From an uncultured Clostridia bacterium (GTDB lineage Bacteria > Bacillota > Clostridia > Oscillospirales > Acutalibacteraceae), in assembly GCA_904399395.1 (NCBI GenBank), contig CAJFPJ010000081.1, forward strand, positions 1-49,356: DNA of 49,356 bases, in the 5' to 3' direction. The notes under the pieces were generated by a model that worked only from the letters and a program-made list of their open reading frames with translations, did no database searches and was not told where the DNA came from. Both the position numbers and the translations under genes were made by a program. Shown one piece after another: positions 1 through 8,039 of this stretch; within the stretch, counting starts at the first letter, position 1, and every line of letters starts with the position of its first letter.

Positions 1-102
1 TACGTTATGAAATAAATCTTGATTAAACAAAATTTATTGTTCTATTCTGAGCCCGGAATCCTCGTTTTTACAGGTTGGTATCTTTTTTGTCAATGCTTCC
101 CA

Positions 103-143
103 AATTAGCCAGATGGTTTTGATACGAAACCATCTGGCTAATT
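103..143. repeat. perfect 17-bp inverted repeat (hairpin)
   Basis: The arms at 103-119 and 127-143 are exact reverse complements around a 7-nt loop and contain the core CCAGATGGTTT / AAACCATCTGG. No T-run follows on either strand, so it is not a typical intrinsic terminator. It lies just upstream of the acetyltransferase gene. Its AAACCAT core also occurs in the repeat cluster downstream of that gene, so it may be part of a mobile-element relic or a protein-binding site. Confidence 0.75.
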
Positions 144-168
144 GATTATGGTAAATTTTATAATGATG

Positions 169-177
169 TGCTATAAT
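169..177 (+). promoter_or_regulatory. extended -10 promoter for the GNAT gene
   Basis: TGCTATAAT is an extended -10 element (TGn plus a perfect TATAAT) lying 38 nt before the GTG start of the acetyltransferase. No good -35 is seen at 17 nt, which is normal for extended -10 promoters. It lies just after the hairpin at 103-143. Confidence 0.5.
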
Positions 178-214
178 CCATTCTACATACTTGAATTTGA
201 CGGAGCGATAAGCT

Positions 215-652
215 GTGATTATTAAGCTCTATGAAGAAAAATACAGGGATGACCTCATTTTTATGGTTCTGCAGGCCAAAGATGCTCTCGGAAGAAAACC
301 CACTATAAACAAAGATTTGCTGGATATACGCGAAAACTACTTTGGCCGTGGAGATATGTTTTGGGTTGCAATCAATGAGGATGACAGAGTGATAGGATGT
401 ATTGGATATTCCAAAACAGAGAATCCCTCGGAAGCCTTTCTTCACAGGCTTTATGTGAAAGCGTCTGAAAAGCATAAAGGAATAGGAACAAAACTCCTTC
501 AAACGGTGGAAAATGAAATGAGAAGTCAAGGTATTACCGTTTCACTTGTTCATCTTGGTGCTCCTAAGGAACAGTGGTTTGAGTCTTACTCATTTTATCC
601 AAAGAACGGCTATCAGGAATATGCGCCAAGATACATGCGAAAAGACCTATAA
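215..652 (+). CDS. GNAT family N-acetyltransferase
   Basis: A 145-residue single-domain GNAT protein, predicted to transfer an acetyl group from acetyl-CoA to an amine on an unknown small molecule or protein. The acetyl-CoA-binding region is the stretch around residues 75-95: a beta strand ending in LHRLYVKAS, then HKGIGTKLL, which fits the Q/RxxGxG/A pyrophosphate loop. The C-terminal part ends in a NGYQEY-type strand typical of the fold. The GTG start at 215 is preceded by GGAG at 202-205 with good spacing. The gene stands alone, is AT-richer than the housekeeping genes further on, and is flanked by inverted and direct repeats and a pseudogene, so it is probably laterally acquired cargo. 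Substrate is unknown; a resistance role is possible but not shown. Confidence 0.8.
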   Translation: MIIKLYEEKYRDDLIFMVLQAKDALGRKPTINKDLLDIRENYFGRGDMFWVAINEDDRVIGCIGYSKTENPSEAFLHRLYVKASEKHKGIGTKLLQTVENEMRSQGITVSLVHLGAPKEQWFESYSFYPKNGYQEYAPRYMRKDL

Positions 653-679
653 ATTTGTATTTATCTAACCGATCGGCGT

Positions 680-742
680 GGTTTCACTTTCTCCGCAATG
701 GTTTCATTTTTGAGTGAAACCATTTGAAACCAAATGAAACCG
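680..742. repeat. cluster of TGAAACC/GGTTTCA repeats
   Basis: Three direct copies of TGAAACC start at 715, 725 and 735, exactly 10 bp apart. Two copies in the opposite orientation (GGTTTCA) start at 680 and 700, exactly 20 bp apart. The copies at 697-706 and 715-724 also form a 10-bp inverted repeat. Regular helical phasing suggests binding of a protein such as a recombinase, relaxase accessory factor or regulator. No gene encoding such a protein is intact in the window. Confidence 0.7.
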
Positions 743-770
743 TATCATTTTTATCAACTGCTGCCAAGTT

Positions 771-807
771 AAAAGCTACATTTTGAGAAATCAAAATGTA
801 GCTTTTT
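771..807 (+). terminator. hairpin with GAAA tetraloop, intrinsic-terminator-like
   Basis: The arms 771-786 and 791-806 are perfect 16-bp reverse complements around a GAAA loop. The right arm ends in TTTTT and the left arm begins AAAA, so it could terminate transcripts from either side. It lies 120 nt after the acetyltransferase stop. This arrangement is typical of 3' ends in mobile-element borders. Confidence 0.65.
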
Positions 808-1002
808 GTCGTACTGAAAGCGCCGAAAATGTGCCTGCCGATAAGGGTGGGCAAGAAAAATCCCCATAGGCGATTTTACCAATAGGGAAGAATTTATGGA
901 TTGACTTTTCAAGATCAGAATGCTGTTGAAGAAAAGCTACCAGATCGTGAAAGATAGTTGAATCCAGTTCTTTGAACTCTATTATGACAACTCGGCCGAT
1001 AT
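808..1002. other. intergenic relic, no confident gene
   Basis: With 653-807 this makes a 350-nt stretch between the acetyltransferase and the broken oxidoreductase. It contains the repeat cluster and hairpin described separately. From about 1009 down to 791 the minus strand stays open for about 70 codons, ending in residues RQKATF. There is no start signal or recognisable domain, and the frame runs into the antisense of the pseudogene, so it is at most the 3' remnant of an unknown gene. Confidence 0.4.
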
Positions 1003-1600
1003 TATGTGATCGCATTGGATCACGCTCAAAATATAGAGGGTATGTATGTGGATGAGACGCAGAAGGGGATGGCTTTTTGCGATTATAAAAATCTGCTGCT
1101 CGTTGGTGGAGGAGACCACCGCAATGGAAAAACAGGAGAAAATTGGGAGGGATTGCGTAACTTTGCACAGCAGTATTATCCAAGCGCGGAAAAATCTCAC
1201 CGGGCAACTCAGGGCTGCATGACCCTGGACGGTGTTTCACATATTGGAGCTGATTCTGCTAGCACATCGGATTTATACGTTGGTACCGGTTTCAACAAAT
1301 GGGGTTGACCTCTTCCATGGTCTCGGCAATGATCCTATGCGATTTAATTCAGGGAAAACGAAATCCCTATGCGGAAGTTTTTCTCTGTCACGAACCATAC
1401 TCCGTCCACCACTGGCCGTCAATGCTTTTGAAACAGTTGTTAACCTGTTAATCCCTACAACGAAACGCTGTCCGTATTTAGGCTGTGTATTAAAATGGAA
1501 TGCATATGAACATACCCGGGATTGCCCATGTCATAATTCGCGTTTTACAGAGAATGGTAGACTGATTGGCAATCCGGCGATGCAGAGCTTGAAATACTAG
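1003..1600 (+). pseudogene. remnant of FAD-dependent oxidoreductase with C-terminal Rieske domain
   Basis: The 3' part of a YhfW-type protein, which normally has about 500 residues: a DadA/GlyOx-like FAD domain followed by a Rieske [2Fe-2S] domain. The first frame (from 1003) carries LLLVGGGDHR, MTLDGVSHIG and LYVGTGFNKWG, all typical of the family, and stops at 1306-1308. The homology continues in another frame (SSMVSAMILCDLIQGKRNPYAEVF from 1311), and then in a third (AVNAFETVVNLL to the Rieske part, ending at 1600). At least two frameshifts are therefore needed, and the N-terminal half is missing. The first Rieske motif reads CPYLGC where CPHLGC is expected, so one iron-ligand histidine is lost; the second motif, CPCH, is intact. 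It is clearly non-functional. Confidence 0.85.
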
Positions 1601-1755
1601 GCAACAGGAAAGCCGGTACAGGCAGATATGAAATAACGAGATTAAGCCTTTCTGTCCGCAGCCATGGAAATCTTTTACAAAAAAGCAGGACGGAAAGTAT
1701 GGAGTAAAACAGATATTTTTCTTATAGATATTTTTGTCGAAATCCTATCCTTCGA

Positions 1756-1784
1756 TTGACAAGGAGAATCGATAAGGCTAAAAT
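1756..1784 (+). promoter_or_regulatory. sigma-A-type promoter for the LRR surface protein
   Basis: TTGACA at 1756-1761 and TAAAAT at 1779-1784 are separated by 17 nt. The predicted start is near 1791, giving a leader of about 85 nt before the ATG at 1875. The rest of 1601-1874 contains nothing else recognisable. Confidence 0.7.
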
Positions 1785-1874
1785 AAAAAATATCCGGTTA
1801 TTCACAGCGTTTGGAATCCATTTGCAGGTCTCAATTCAAAGCAAAAATAAAATGTATTCTGTGAGGGAGCCTTT

Positions 1875-4046
1875 ATGAAAACGAGAAGAAGAATGTTAAG
1901 CGTACTGCTGGCAGTGATGCTCATAATCGGTTTAGTGCCGGCGTCAGTATTTGCGGAAGGTTCGACCGCGCCGGCGGCTGCGGGTGATGTGGTTACTATT
2001 CCGGATCCGGAATTTCAGAAGCTGATAAACAGCCAACTGGGACAGTCGGATGGTACCAATATTACAGAAGAGGATATGGAAAAACTAACTTATCTGGAAA
2101 TCAAAGCATCTTCCGGCGTAAAAGACATAGACGGCATCCAGTATGCGGTCAATCTTAAGAATTTAAAGATATCCGGCGATATCCAAAATGTGGGCAAAAT
2201 TGAGGGACTGAAAAATCTGACAGACCTTTCCATTGAGAATAATTCCATGACAGATCTCTCTCAGCTTGGTTCCAAGCCTGCTCTTAAAAAGCTTAATCTG
2301 AGTGGCTGCAGAAATTTAGTTTCTCTTCAGGGCTTTACAGGGAAAAATTATCCGGCGCTGCAGGTGCTGGATTGCTCTAACTGCGGAGCACTAAGCGACA
2401 TTTCCGCGTTGAAAGATCGGCAAATCCCGACGCTTGCGGAAGCTGACTTCGAAAACTGCTCCTCTATCACCGACATCACACCGTTAATGGGATATTCCTT
2501 TTTGGAAACGCTGAATCTTGAAAAAATTAAAATCACAGAAGGAAACCGGGAAGGCTACAGGGATACGATCCGGTCTCTGATCAATCTGACTGAACTCTAT
2601 ATGCCGTATTGTGGAGTGACGGATGAGGATACGGAAATGTTTTCCACGCTGACGAATCTGGAAACCCTAGTGCTGAATATGAACAACCTTACCAGCACAG
2701 CGTTCTGCGATCATCTGCCGGTTGGCATGACGGCTCTGAGCCTGCACGGCAATGCAATCGAAAACATGAATAATCTCGGCAGGCTGACGAATCTCACGAT
2801 TTTAGGTCTGGGTGATAATTACGTCACGGATTTTTCGTTTATTCCGAAATTAACATCTCTGACCAGTGGATCCATAAGGCACGCGGAAGGCGATGAAGAT
2901 TATCCGTTTAAGGAAACCTATTCCTATGGCAGTGAGAGCGATCCCATCGAGATCGAAAATGGCCGGATTGTCCTTGACAATCCCTATATCGGCGCTGATG
3001 GGAAACCGGTTTCCTTTGCAAACGCAACTGTGAATTCCTCCGATGGTCAAGTTACCATGAGTTACGACGAGGATACGCAGGAAATTACCATCAGTGATAT
3101 TCCTGCCGGCACTCCTTCCAACGAGATCACGATAACCGTAAGATATGATCTGCCTGTATCGGGCAACGAGTTCAAAATCGGCGAGCTGCGCGTTAAGGCA
3201 TATGTCAAAGAGAAAGTCCGCTATACCGTACACTATGACTGGGGAACCGAAGCGCCGGAAGGCCAGATCCTGCCGTCCGATGCCACTGAGTACCAAAGCC
3301 TGGATGATGCAAAAGCTGCGGTTGACAAAACTTTTACCAGTGAGACCACTGTAAAAGGCGAAAAAGACGGAAAAAAAGGCGTGTGGATGTTTTCCGGTTG
3401 GAAAGTAACGGTAGCCGGCAATATTGTGAATGCCACGGGTTTTTGGAGTTTTGTAGAAAATCACGAGCATAACTGGGGACAGCCGACATACACCTGGTCG
3501 GAAGACGGAAAAACCTGCACAGCAGAAAGAGCGTGCACAGAGAACAGCAGCCATGTGGAGAGCGAGACCGTGGATACGGCGGGGGAGGTAACAACGCCGC
3601 CTACCTGCATGGCAAAGGGACAGACCACCTATACCGCTGTTTTTACCAGCAGCTGGGCGCAGACCCAGATAAAGGTTTTGGAAGACGTTGAGAGGGTTCC
3701 TCATTCCTATGGCGCCGAGTGGAAGTCGGATGGAACCGGTCACTGGCGTATGTGTGAGGTTTGTGAAGCGAAGATAGACGAAGCTGAGCATAACTTTGAG
3801 TGGATTGTAGATCAGGAAGCGACCGATACGCAGGCTGGTTCCCGGCATCAGGAATGCACTGTATGCGGTTATGCACTGGCTGCAGTAGAAATCCCACAGA
3901 TTGAGAATCCAGAAGACACGGAACAGCCGGAAGTTCCTCAGACCGGAGATACCGAAAATCTGCTGCTTTGGATTGTTTTCTGTGCGGCGGCTGCCAGCGT
4001 TCTGGGCGCGACCTTCTGTGTAAAGAGGAAACAAGTGAATCGTTAA
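1875..4046 (+). CDS. secreted leucine-rich-repeat surface protein with sortase-like anchor
   Basis: A 723-residue protein predicted to be exported and fixed to the cell surface. The signal peptide is residues 1-28: a basic KTRRR start, a hydrophobic core and a cut near VFAEG. About ten irregular leucine-rich repeats (LKNLTDLSI, LKKLNLSG, LTNLETLVL and similar) occupy roughly 90-330. A beta-rich region follows. A module around 450-530 (YTVHYDWG... VWMFSGWKV) resembles MucBP/SHIRT-type surface repeats. At 530-675 are Cys/His-rich repeats of the HxWG/HSYG kind with paired cysteines (CxxC). The C-terminus is a cell-wall sorting signal: VPQTG at 687-691 (an LPxTG variant), a hydrophobic helix and a KRKQVNR tail. 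The SD GAGGGA at 1863-1868 supports the ATG. It has its own promoter and terminator. Such proteins usually bind host or neighbour surfaces; the ligand is unknown. No sortase gene lies in the window. Confidence 0.85.
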   Translation: MKTRRRMLSVLLAVMLIIGLVPASVFAEGSTAPAAAGDVVTIPDPEFQKLINSQLGQSDGTNITEEDMEKLTYLEIKASSGVKDIDGIQYAVNLKNLKISGDIQNVGKIEGLKNLTDLSIENNSMTDLSQLGSKPALKKLNLSGCRNLVSLQGFTGKNYPALQVLDCSNCGALSDISALKDRQIPTLAEADFENCSSITDITPLMGYSFLETLNLEKIKITEGNREGYRDTIRSLINLTELYMPYCGVTDEDTEMFSTLTNLETLVLNMNNLTSTAFCDHLPVGMTALSLHGNAIENMNNLGRLTNLTILGLGDNYVTDFSFIPKLTSLTSGSIRHAEGDEDYPFKETYSYGSESDPIEIENGRIVLDNPYIGADGKPVSFANATVNSSDGQVTMSYDEDTQEITISDIPAGTPSNEITITVRYDLPVSGNEFKIGELRVKAYVKEKVRYTVHYDWGTEAPEGQILPSDATEYQSLDDAKAAVDKTFTSETTVKGEKDGKKGVWMFSGWKVTVAGNIVNATGFWSFVENHEHNWGQPTYTWSEDGKTCTAERACTENSSHVESETVDTAGEVTTPPTCMAKGQTTYTAVFTSSWAQTQIKVLEDVERVPHSYGAEWKSDGTGHWRMCEVCEAKIDEAEHNFEWIVDQEATDTQAGSRHQECTVCGYALAAVEIPQIENPEDTEQPEVPQTGDTENLLLWIVFCAAAASVLGATFCVKRKQVNR

Positions 4047-4061
4047 AAGAATCGGAGACCG

Positions 4062-4094
4062 AATGAGGCGGCAATTTTGCCGCCTCATTTTTTA
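4062..4094 (+). terminator. intrinsic terminator of the LRR gene
   Basis: A 12-bp perfect stem (4062-4073 with 4078-4089) has a 4-nt loop and runs directly into TTTTTT. It starts 16 nt after the LRR stop codon. The 410 nt from 4047 to 4456 hold this terminator and, from 4350, the promoter of the amidase gene; I see nothing else in between. Confidence 0.9.
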
Positions 4095-4349
4095 TCGCTT
4101 ACAGCATGCTCTCCGGTAGAACCGGGAATAGGTAAAAAAGCCCTGGCAAATAAATTAGTGAAAGTCAGTAGTAAGGCAAAAGAAATGATTTTGTTTTTCT
4201 TATGAGAAAATTTTATAACAGGTAATGCACAAAAACTTAAGAATCGCTGCAAGCCTTAAACAGACAAGTATGAATGGTTTACCAGTTAGAGAGCAAATAG
4301 ATATATCTGAGCAAACAAATTAATTCTTTTCTGCGTTTGCTGAAAAACC

Positions 4350-4378
4350 TTGACAGATACGCGAGGGAATATTACCAT
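4350..4378 (+). promoter_or_regulatory. sigma-A-type promoter of the acetamidase/formamidase gene
   Basis: TTGACA at 4350-4355, 17 nt, then TACCAT at 4373-4378. The predicted transcript start (about 4385) lies downstream of the first in-frame start at 4337. This argues that translation begins at the ATG at 4457. Confidence 0.65.
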
Positions 4379-4456
4379 AGCAAATATATAATAAAAGGGC
4401 GGTATTCTGTGAGGAAATGCCCTATGGATGCCGTCTGTAAAGGGGAGAGAACGCCA

Positions 4457-5539
4457 ATGAAAGAATATGTTGTAGAGGCTGTGGCAGAAAATCTGACAAA
4501 AAGTGTGTTCATGGCGACCAGAAAACCGATTCTCACTGTTCCCAACGGGGCAGTAGTGCAAATTGAAACAATTAATACAGATATTGCGGTCTTGGAGAAA
4601 AGGACAGCGGGAAACCTTTCCTGTGAAGCATGGGAGCCTTACAGTATTCGGGATATGGATCCTGAACCTTATTTTCATGCGTATGGTATTCGTACCGACA
4701 CGCCTGTTATGCGTAAATTGGCTGCTGCTCTGGATAAGGTGGAACCCCTGAGAGCCAATGGCCACTGTATCACGGGCCCTATTGAAATCGAGGGGGCTAG
4801 GCCGGGAGATGTTTTGGAAATCCGTATCCTGGAGTTGGAGTTGACAGAGCCCTTCGGAAGTATGTTTGTGATGCCTGGTGCGGGTGCACTGCCAGATAGA
4901 ATTTCCAGGCCGATTTGTCAGCGGGTACTGTATAATGATGAGAGAACGCAGGCTGAACTTTTTGGTTTTCCTATCCCTCTGGATCCTTTTATGGGTGTGA
5001 TGGCGGTTACAGATACAGAAGATCGGCCTTCCGGACCTCCCGGGATTTTTGGAGGCAATCTGGATCTGAAAAGGCTGACTATGGGAACTTCTTTGTATTT
5101 GCCGGTTTTGGTTCCAGGTGCTATGTTTTGCTGCGGTGATCCGCATGCCGCTCAGGGCAATGGAGAAGTTGGAATTACTGCAATTGAAACTTGTGGAATG
5201 ATGAGCAGGCTTCAATTTATACTGCATAAAGGTGTCTCGCTGGAATCTCCTCAGGCGGAAACCCCCACGCATTATATTGTAACAGGTTTGGATAGAGATT
5301 TAAATGAAGCTATGCGCAAGGCAGTTTTACATGCTGCCCAATTTCTTAGAGAAAGGAACGGCCTTTCCTTTGAGCAGGCGGTAATGCTCAGCAGTGCTTC
5401 TGTGGATTTTGAGATTTCTCAGTTTGTGGATGGTGTGGTAGGCATTCATGGAATGATTCCTAAAACGGTTGTCCGTAAAGGAAGTGCATCTTTTTGGAAT
5501 GAAGACGGTTCTGTGTCGTATGCCGGAAAACGATTCTGA
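4457..5539 (+). CDS. acetamidase/formamidase family protein
   Basis: A 360-residue cytoplasmic member of the FmdA/AmdA family, which hydrolyses short-chain amides such as formamide or acetamide to ammonia and the acid. The family core is visible: a mid-protein GPIEIEGARPGDVLEI segment, then MPGAGALPDRI, a proline/glycine-rich turn, and CGDPHAAQGNGEVGITAIE. The last matches the conserved GDxHAAQGxGE motif that supplies metal- and substrate-binding residues. The length fits the clostridial short form. I chose the ATG at 4457 because AGGGGAGAG precedes it closely and the promoter lies between the upstream in-frame start (4337) and this codon. It is monocistronic, between two strong terminators. 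No amide transporter or regulator lies next to it, so the natural substrate is not indicated. Confidence 0.85.
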   Translation: MKEYVVEAVAENLTKSVFMATRKPILTVPNGAVVQIETINTDIAVLEKRTAGNLSCEAWEPYSIRDMDPEPYFHAYGIRTDTPVMRKLAAALDKVEPLRANGHCITGPIEIEGARPGDVLEIRILELELTEPFGSMFVMPGAGALPDRISRPICQRVLYNDERTQAELFGFPIPLDPFMGVMAVTDTEDRPSGPPGIFGGNLDLKRLTMGTSLYLPVLVPGAMFCCGDPHAAQGNGEVGITAIETCGMMSRLQFILHKGVSLESPQAETPTHYIVTGLDRDLNEAMRKAVLHAAQFLRERNGLSFEQAVMLSSASVDFEISQFVDGVVGIHGMIPKTVVRKGSASFWNEDGSVSYAGKRF

Positions 5540-5568
5540 CATTTCTTTTCTGAAGAGGGAGACACCCG

Positions 5569-5616
5569 TATATCTATAAAAAGAGCGGGCGTATGCCCGC
5601 TCTTTTTATAGATATA
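5569..5616. terminator. long bidirectional terminator
   Basis: Arms 5569-5590 and 5595-5616 form a perfect 22-bp stem with a GTAT loop. The stem contains AAAAAG on one side and CTTTTT on the other, so it can end transcription from the amidase gene (plus) and, at a distance, from the convergent mntP (minus). About 180 nt with no gene separate it from the mntP stop; that stretch holds only a weak hairpin near 5758-5795. Confidence 0.85.
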
Positions 5617-5794
5617 GCACGTTGATTTGTCTCCAAATACTATGTATAAAGTTCTCTTCTATCACTATCATAGGTGTCGGATTTCTTCCAGTTCCTGATC
5701 AAGGGATTTACCTGTATGTAATAGTAAATTTTGCTTAAGATTTTGTTAAACAAAGATTAGAGAGAAATTTAGCTGGGCTTTCTCTGAAAATCTT

Positions 5795-6376
5795 TTAGGA
5801 AAAAAACATGTGTTCAATAAAGATTTTCAACCCGATGGCGATTAAGACAAGCCCGCCCAGAATTTCGGCTTTTTTAGAAAGCAGTGCGCCGAACTTTTTC
5901 CCAAGGTATACGCCGGCAATGCAGATAACAAAGGTGACAAGGCCAATAATCCCCACTGCGGCCAACATCAGCGGTACTGTGGAGGCGCCCACTGCCGAAG
6001 GGAGTATAATACCGGTTGCCAGCGCGTCAATACTGGTAGCAATGGAAAGAGCCATAAGAGTTTTAAGAGGAACATCCGTCTGGCACACATCCTCTTCTTT
6101 TTCATGTTTGAAAGCTTCCACCAGCATCTGAATGCCGATGAAACATAGGAGGATAAGTGCTACCCAGTGATCCACAGAGGATATAAATCCTTCTGCTGCT
6201 TTTCCCGCCAGCCATCCTATGGTGGGCATAAGAGCTTGGAAAAAACCAAAACTGAAGGCGAGCTTCACAGCAAATTTTAAATTAGCTTTTTGACATACAG
6301 CTCCATTGGTTACAGATACGGCAAAGGCATCCATAGAAAGACCTACTGCAATACCGGCTAAAGCAACGATATCCAT
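5795..6376 (-). CDS. mntP: manganese efflux pump MntP
   Basis: A 193-residue inner-membrane protein of the MntP/DUF204 (YebN) family, which exports Mn2+ to prevent toxicity. Six hydrophobic helices are visible. The two internally homologous halves each carry the family's helix aspartate motif: GLSMDAFAVSVTNG near the N-terminus and ATSIDALATGI in the middle. A charged loop (KHEKEEDVCQTD) separates the halves. A GTG nine bases upstream (6385) is in frame, but the GGGGTG Shine-Dalgarno is correctly spaced for the ATG at 6376. The gene is transcribed away from hisH. No yybP-ykoY manganese riboswitch, which often controls this family, is recognisable in the short leader. Confidence 0.93.
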   Translation of the reverse strand: MDIVALAGIAVGLSMDAFAVSVTNGAVCQKANLKFAVKLAFSFGFFQALMPTIGWLAGKAAEGFISSVDHWVALILLCFIGIQMLVEAFKHEKEEDVCQTDVPLKTLMALSIATSIDALATGIILPSAVGASTVPLMLAAVGIIGLVTFVICIAGVYLGKKFGALLSKKAEILGGLVLIAIGLKIFIEHMFFS

Positions 6377-6415
6377 ACAACACACCCCATTTTATATTTT
6401 AGAGAACAATTTTTA

Positions 6416-6444
6416 ATCATACAGAATATCATAAAAAAAGTCAA
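6416..6444 (-). promoter_or_regulatory. mntP promoter
   Basis: Read on the minus strand: TTGACT (6444-6439), 17 nt, TATGAT (6421-6416). The leader to the mntP ATG is only about 35 nt, leaving no room for a large riboswitch. Confidence 0.7.
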
Positions 6445-6471
6445 GAAAGATTTCATTTCGACTGTGTATGT

Positions 6472-6500
6472 TTGACTTTTGTACGCTAATGTGATAAAAT
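6472..6500 (+). promoter_or_regulatory. hisHF promoter
   Basis: TTGACT at 6472-6477, 17 nt, TAAAAT at 6495-6500. Its -35 and that of mntP point away from each other with 27 nt between them, so the two transcripts diverge from a shared regulatory gap. Confidence 0.7.
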
Positions 6501-6573
6501 TCATATATACTAGTTATAGAAATATATCCGGCAGAAGGCTGGCATCTTCGGCCGCAGTGAAGGAGTTCATAAT

Positions 6574-7200
6574 ATGATAGCGATCATTGATTATGGAGCG
6601 GGTAATCTCCAGAGTGTGGAGAAGGCATTCCGCTTCATTGGTGCGGAGATTGAAATCACTAAAGATGCAGAACGGCTGAGAGAAGCTGAGGGAGTGGTTC
6701 TTCCAGGGGTGGGCGCTTTTGGGGACTCCATGGCATCGTTGAAAAGCTCCGGGCTGGTGCATACCATATATGATATTGTAGAAGAGAAAAAACCGTTTTT
6801 AGGTATCTGTCTGGGGCTTCAAATGTTGTTTGAAGAGAGCGAGGAATCTCCTGGTGTTCCAGGACTTGGAATCCTGAAGGGAAAGATACGCCGGATACCG
6901 GATACATATGGCCTGAAAGTCCCTCACATAGGCTGGAATTCTCTGGAGCTCCGGAGAAAAGATGGGCTTTTTGCCGGGCTTAGTGGAAGCCCATATGTAT
7001 ATTTCGTTCATTCCTATTATCTAAAAGCAGAAGAAGATGAGGCAGTATCGTCCCGGGCGCAGTACGGAGTGACAATCGATGCATCTGTTCAGAAAGACCG
7101 GCTTTTCGCGACGCAGTTTCACCCGGAAAAAAGTGGCCGGGCCGGGCTTAAAATGCTTCAGAATTTCGTTGCACTCACGCAGAAAGGAACGGAACAGTAA
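6574..7200 (+). CDS. hisH: imidazole glycerol phosphate synthase, glutaminase subunit HisH
   Basis: A 208-residue class I glutamine amidotransferase. It releases ammonia from glutamine and channels it to HisF in the fifth step of histidine synthesis. The nucleophile Cys79 sits in GICLGLQ, and the His-Glu pair is in QFHPEKSG near the C-terminus. The N-terminus [11 protein letters not shown] and VPHIGWN (before the conserved YFVHSYY) are family signatures. A GAAGGAG SD precedes the ATG. hisF follows after 1 nt, as expected for subunits of one complex. Only hisH and hisF are here, so the other his genes must lie elsewhere. Confidence 0.97.
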   Translation: MIAIIDYGAGNLQSVEKAFRFIGAEIEITKDAERLREAEGVVLPGVGAFGDSMASLKSSGLVHTIYDIVEEKKPFLGICLGLQMLFEESEESPGVPGLGILKGKIRRIPDTYGLKVPHIGWNSLELRRKDGLFAGLSGSPYVYFVHSYYLKAEEDEAVSSRAQYGVTIDASVQKDRLFATQFHPEKSGRAGLKMLQNFVALTQKGTEQ

Positions 7201-7201
7201 T

Positions 7202-7966
7202 ATGTATGCAAAACGAATCATTCCATGCCTGGATGTGAATAACGGCAGAGTGGTAAAAGGAACCAGCTTTGTAAATCTCCGGGATGCAGGAGATCCGGTG
7301 GAAGCGGCAGTGGCATATGATGCTCAAGGAGCAGATGAATTGGTGCTGTTGGATATCACGGCTTCTCACCAGGGGCGGGGGACTATAATTGATATTGTCA
7401 GCCAGGTAGCCGGGCAGATTTTTATCCCCTTTACAGTGGGGGGCGGCATCCGTTCCGTAGAAGATTTCAATGTTTTGCTGCGAGCGGGAGCTGATAAAGT
7501 TTCTGTGAATTCAGCGGCCCTGAAAAATCCAGGCCTTCTCACAGAGGCGGCAAAGAAGTTCGGAAGCCAGTGTGTGGTATGCGCTATTGATGCGAAACGG
7601 AAGAAAGACGGCGGATGGACGGTATATCTCAACGGCGGAAGAATTGATACAGGACGTGATGCGTTGGAATGGGCAAAAGAGGCTGAAAGACTGGGAGCAG
7701 GAGAAATCCTTCTTACCAGCATGGACTGCGATGGCCAGAAAAACGGGTATGATCTGGAGCTGACCGCATCTGTTTCGCAACAGGTGGGAATTCCCGTGAT
7801 TGCGTCCGGCGGCGCAGGAAAGCTGGAGCATTTTTATGATGCTTTTACCAAAGGAAAAGCAGATGCAGTTTTAGCAGCTTCCCTTTTCCATTTTGGGGAG
7901 ATCCGCATTCCGGATTTAAAGGAATATCTCCATGGCCGTGGAGTGTCGGTGCGAAGAGAGATATAA
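7202..7966 (+). CDS. hisF: imidazole glycerol phosphate synthase, cyclase subunit HisF
   Basis: A 254-residue (beta/alpha)8-barrel. It uses HisH-derived ammonia to convert PRFAR to imidazole glycerol phosphate and AICAR, so it links histidine and purine synthesis. The catalytic aspartates are Asp11 (IPCLDV) and Asp130 (VCAIDAKR). The phosphate-binding glycine turns TVGGGIR and IASGGAG are present. An open frame extends upstream to 7079 inside hisH. The ATG at 7202 gives the canonical [12 protein letters not shown] start, with AAAGGA in the hisH 3' end as SD. Translational coupling with hisH is likely. Confidence 0.97.
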   Translation: MYAKRIIPCLDVNNGRVVKGTSFVNLRDAGDPVEAAVAYDAQGADELVLLDITASHQGRGTIIDIVSQVAGQIFIPFTVGGGIRSVEDFNVLLRAGADKVSVNSAALKNPGLLTEAAKKFGSQCVVCAIDAKRKKDGGWTVYLNGGRIDTGRDALEWAKEAERLGAGEILLTSMDCDGQKNGYDLELTASVSQQVGIPVIASGGAGKLEHFYDAFTKGKADAVLAASLFHFGEIRIPDLKEYLHGRGVSVRREI

Positions 7967-7981
7967 ACCACATAGCAAAGT

Positions 7982-8020
7982 AGACCGAAGAGAGCCGGAA
8001 GGCTTTCTTCGGTCTTTTCC
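7982..8020 (+). terminator. intrinsic terminator after hisF
   Basis: A 15-bp stem (7982-7996 with 8001-8015, one G-U pair) around GGAA is followed by TTTT. It lies between convergent hisF and the minus-strand hydrolase. Confidence 0.8.
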
Positions 8021-8039
8021 ATATATCAGACGAATCTGG

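Noticed and set aside
791-1240. 149-codon minus-strand frame
   Set aside because: Its first half is antisense to the Rieske oxidoreductase remnant; the last 70 codons have no recognisable content.
2850-4088. 412-codon open frame antisense to the LRR gene
   Set aside because: It has no signal, domain or ribosome site; it is a by-product of codon bias in the LRR gene.
4286-5272. 328-codon open frame antisense to the amidase gene
   Set aside because: It is composed of low-likelihood residues, runs across the amidase promoter and matches no family.
6377-6445. yybP-ykoY manganese riboswitch upstream of mntP
   Set aside because: The promoter leaves a leader of only about 35 nt, with no matching conserved loops.
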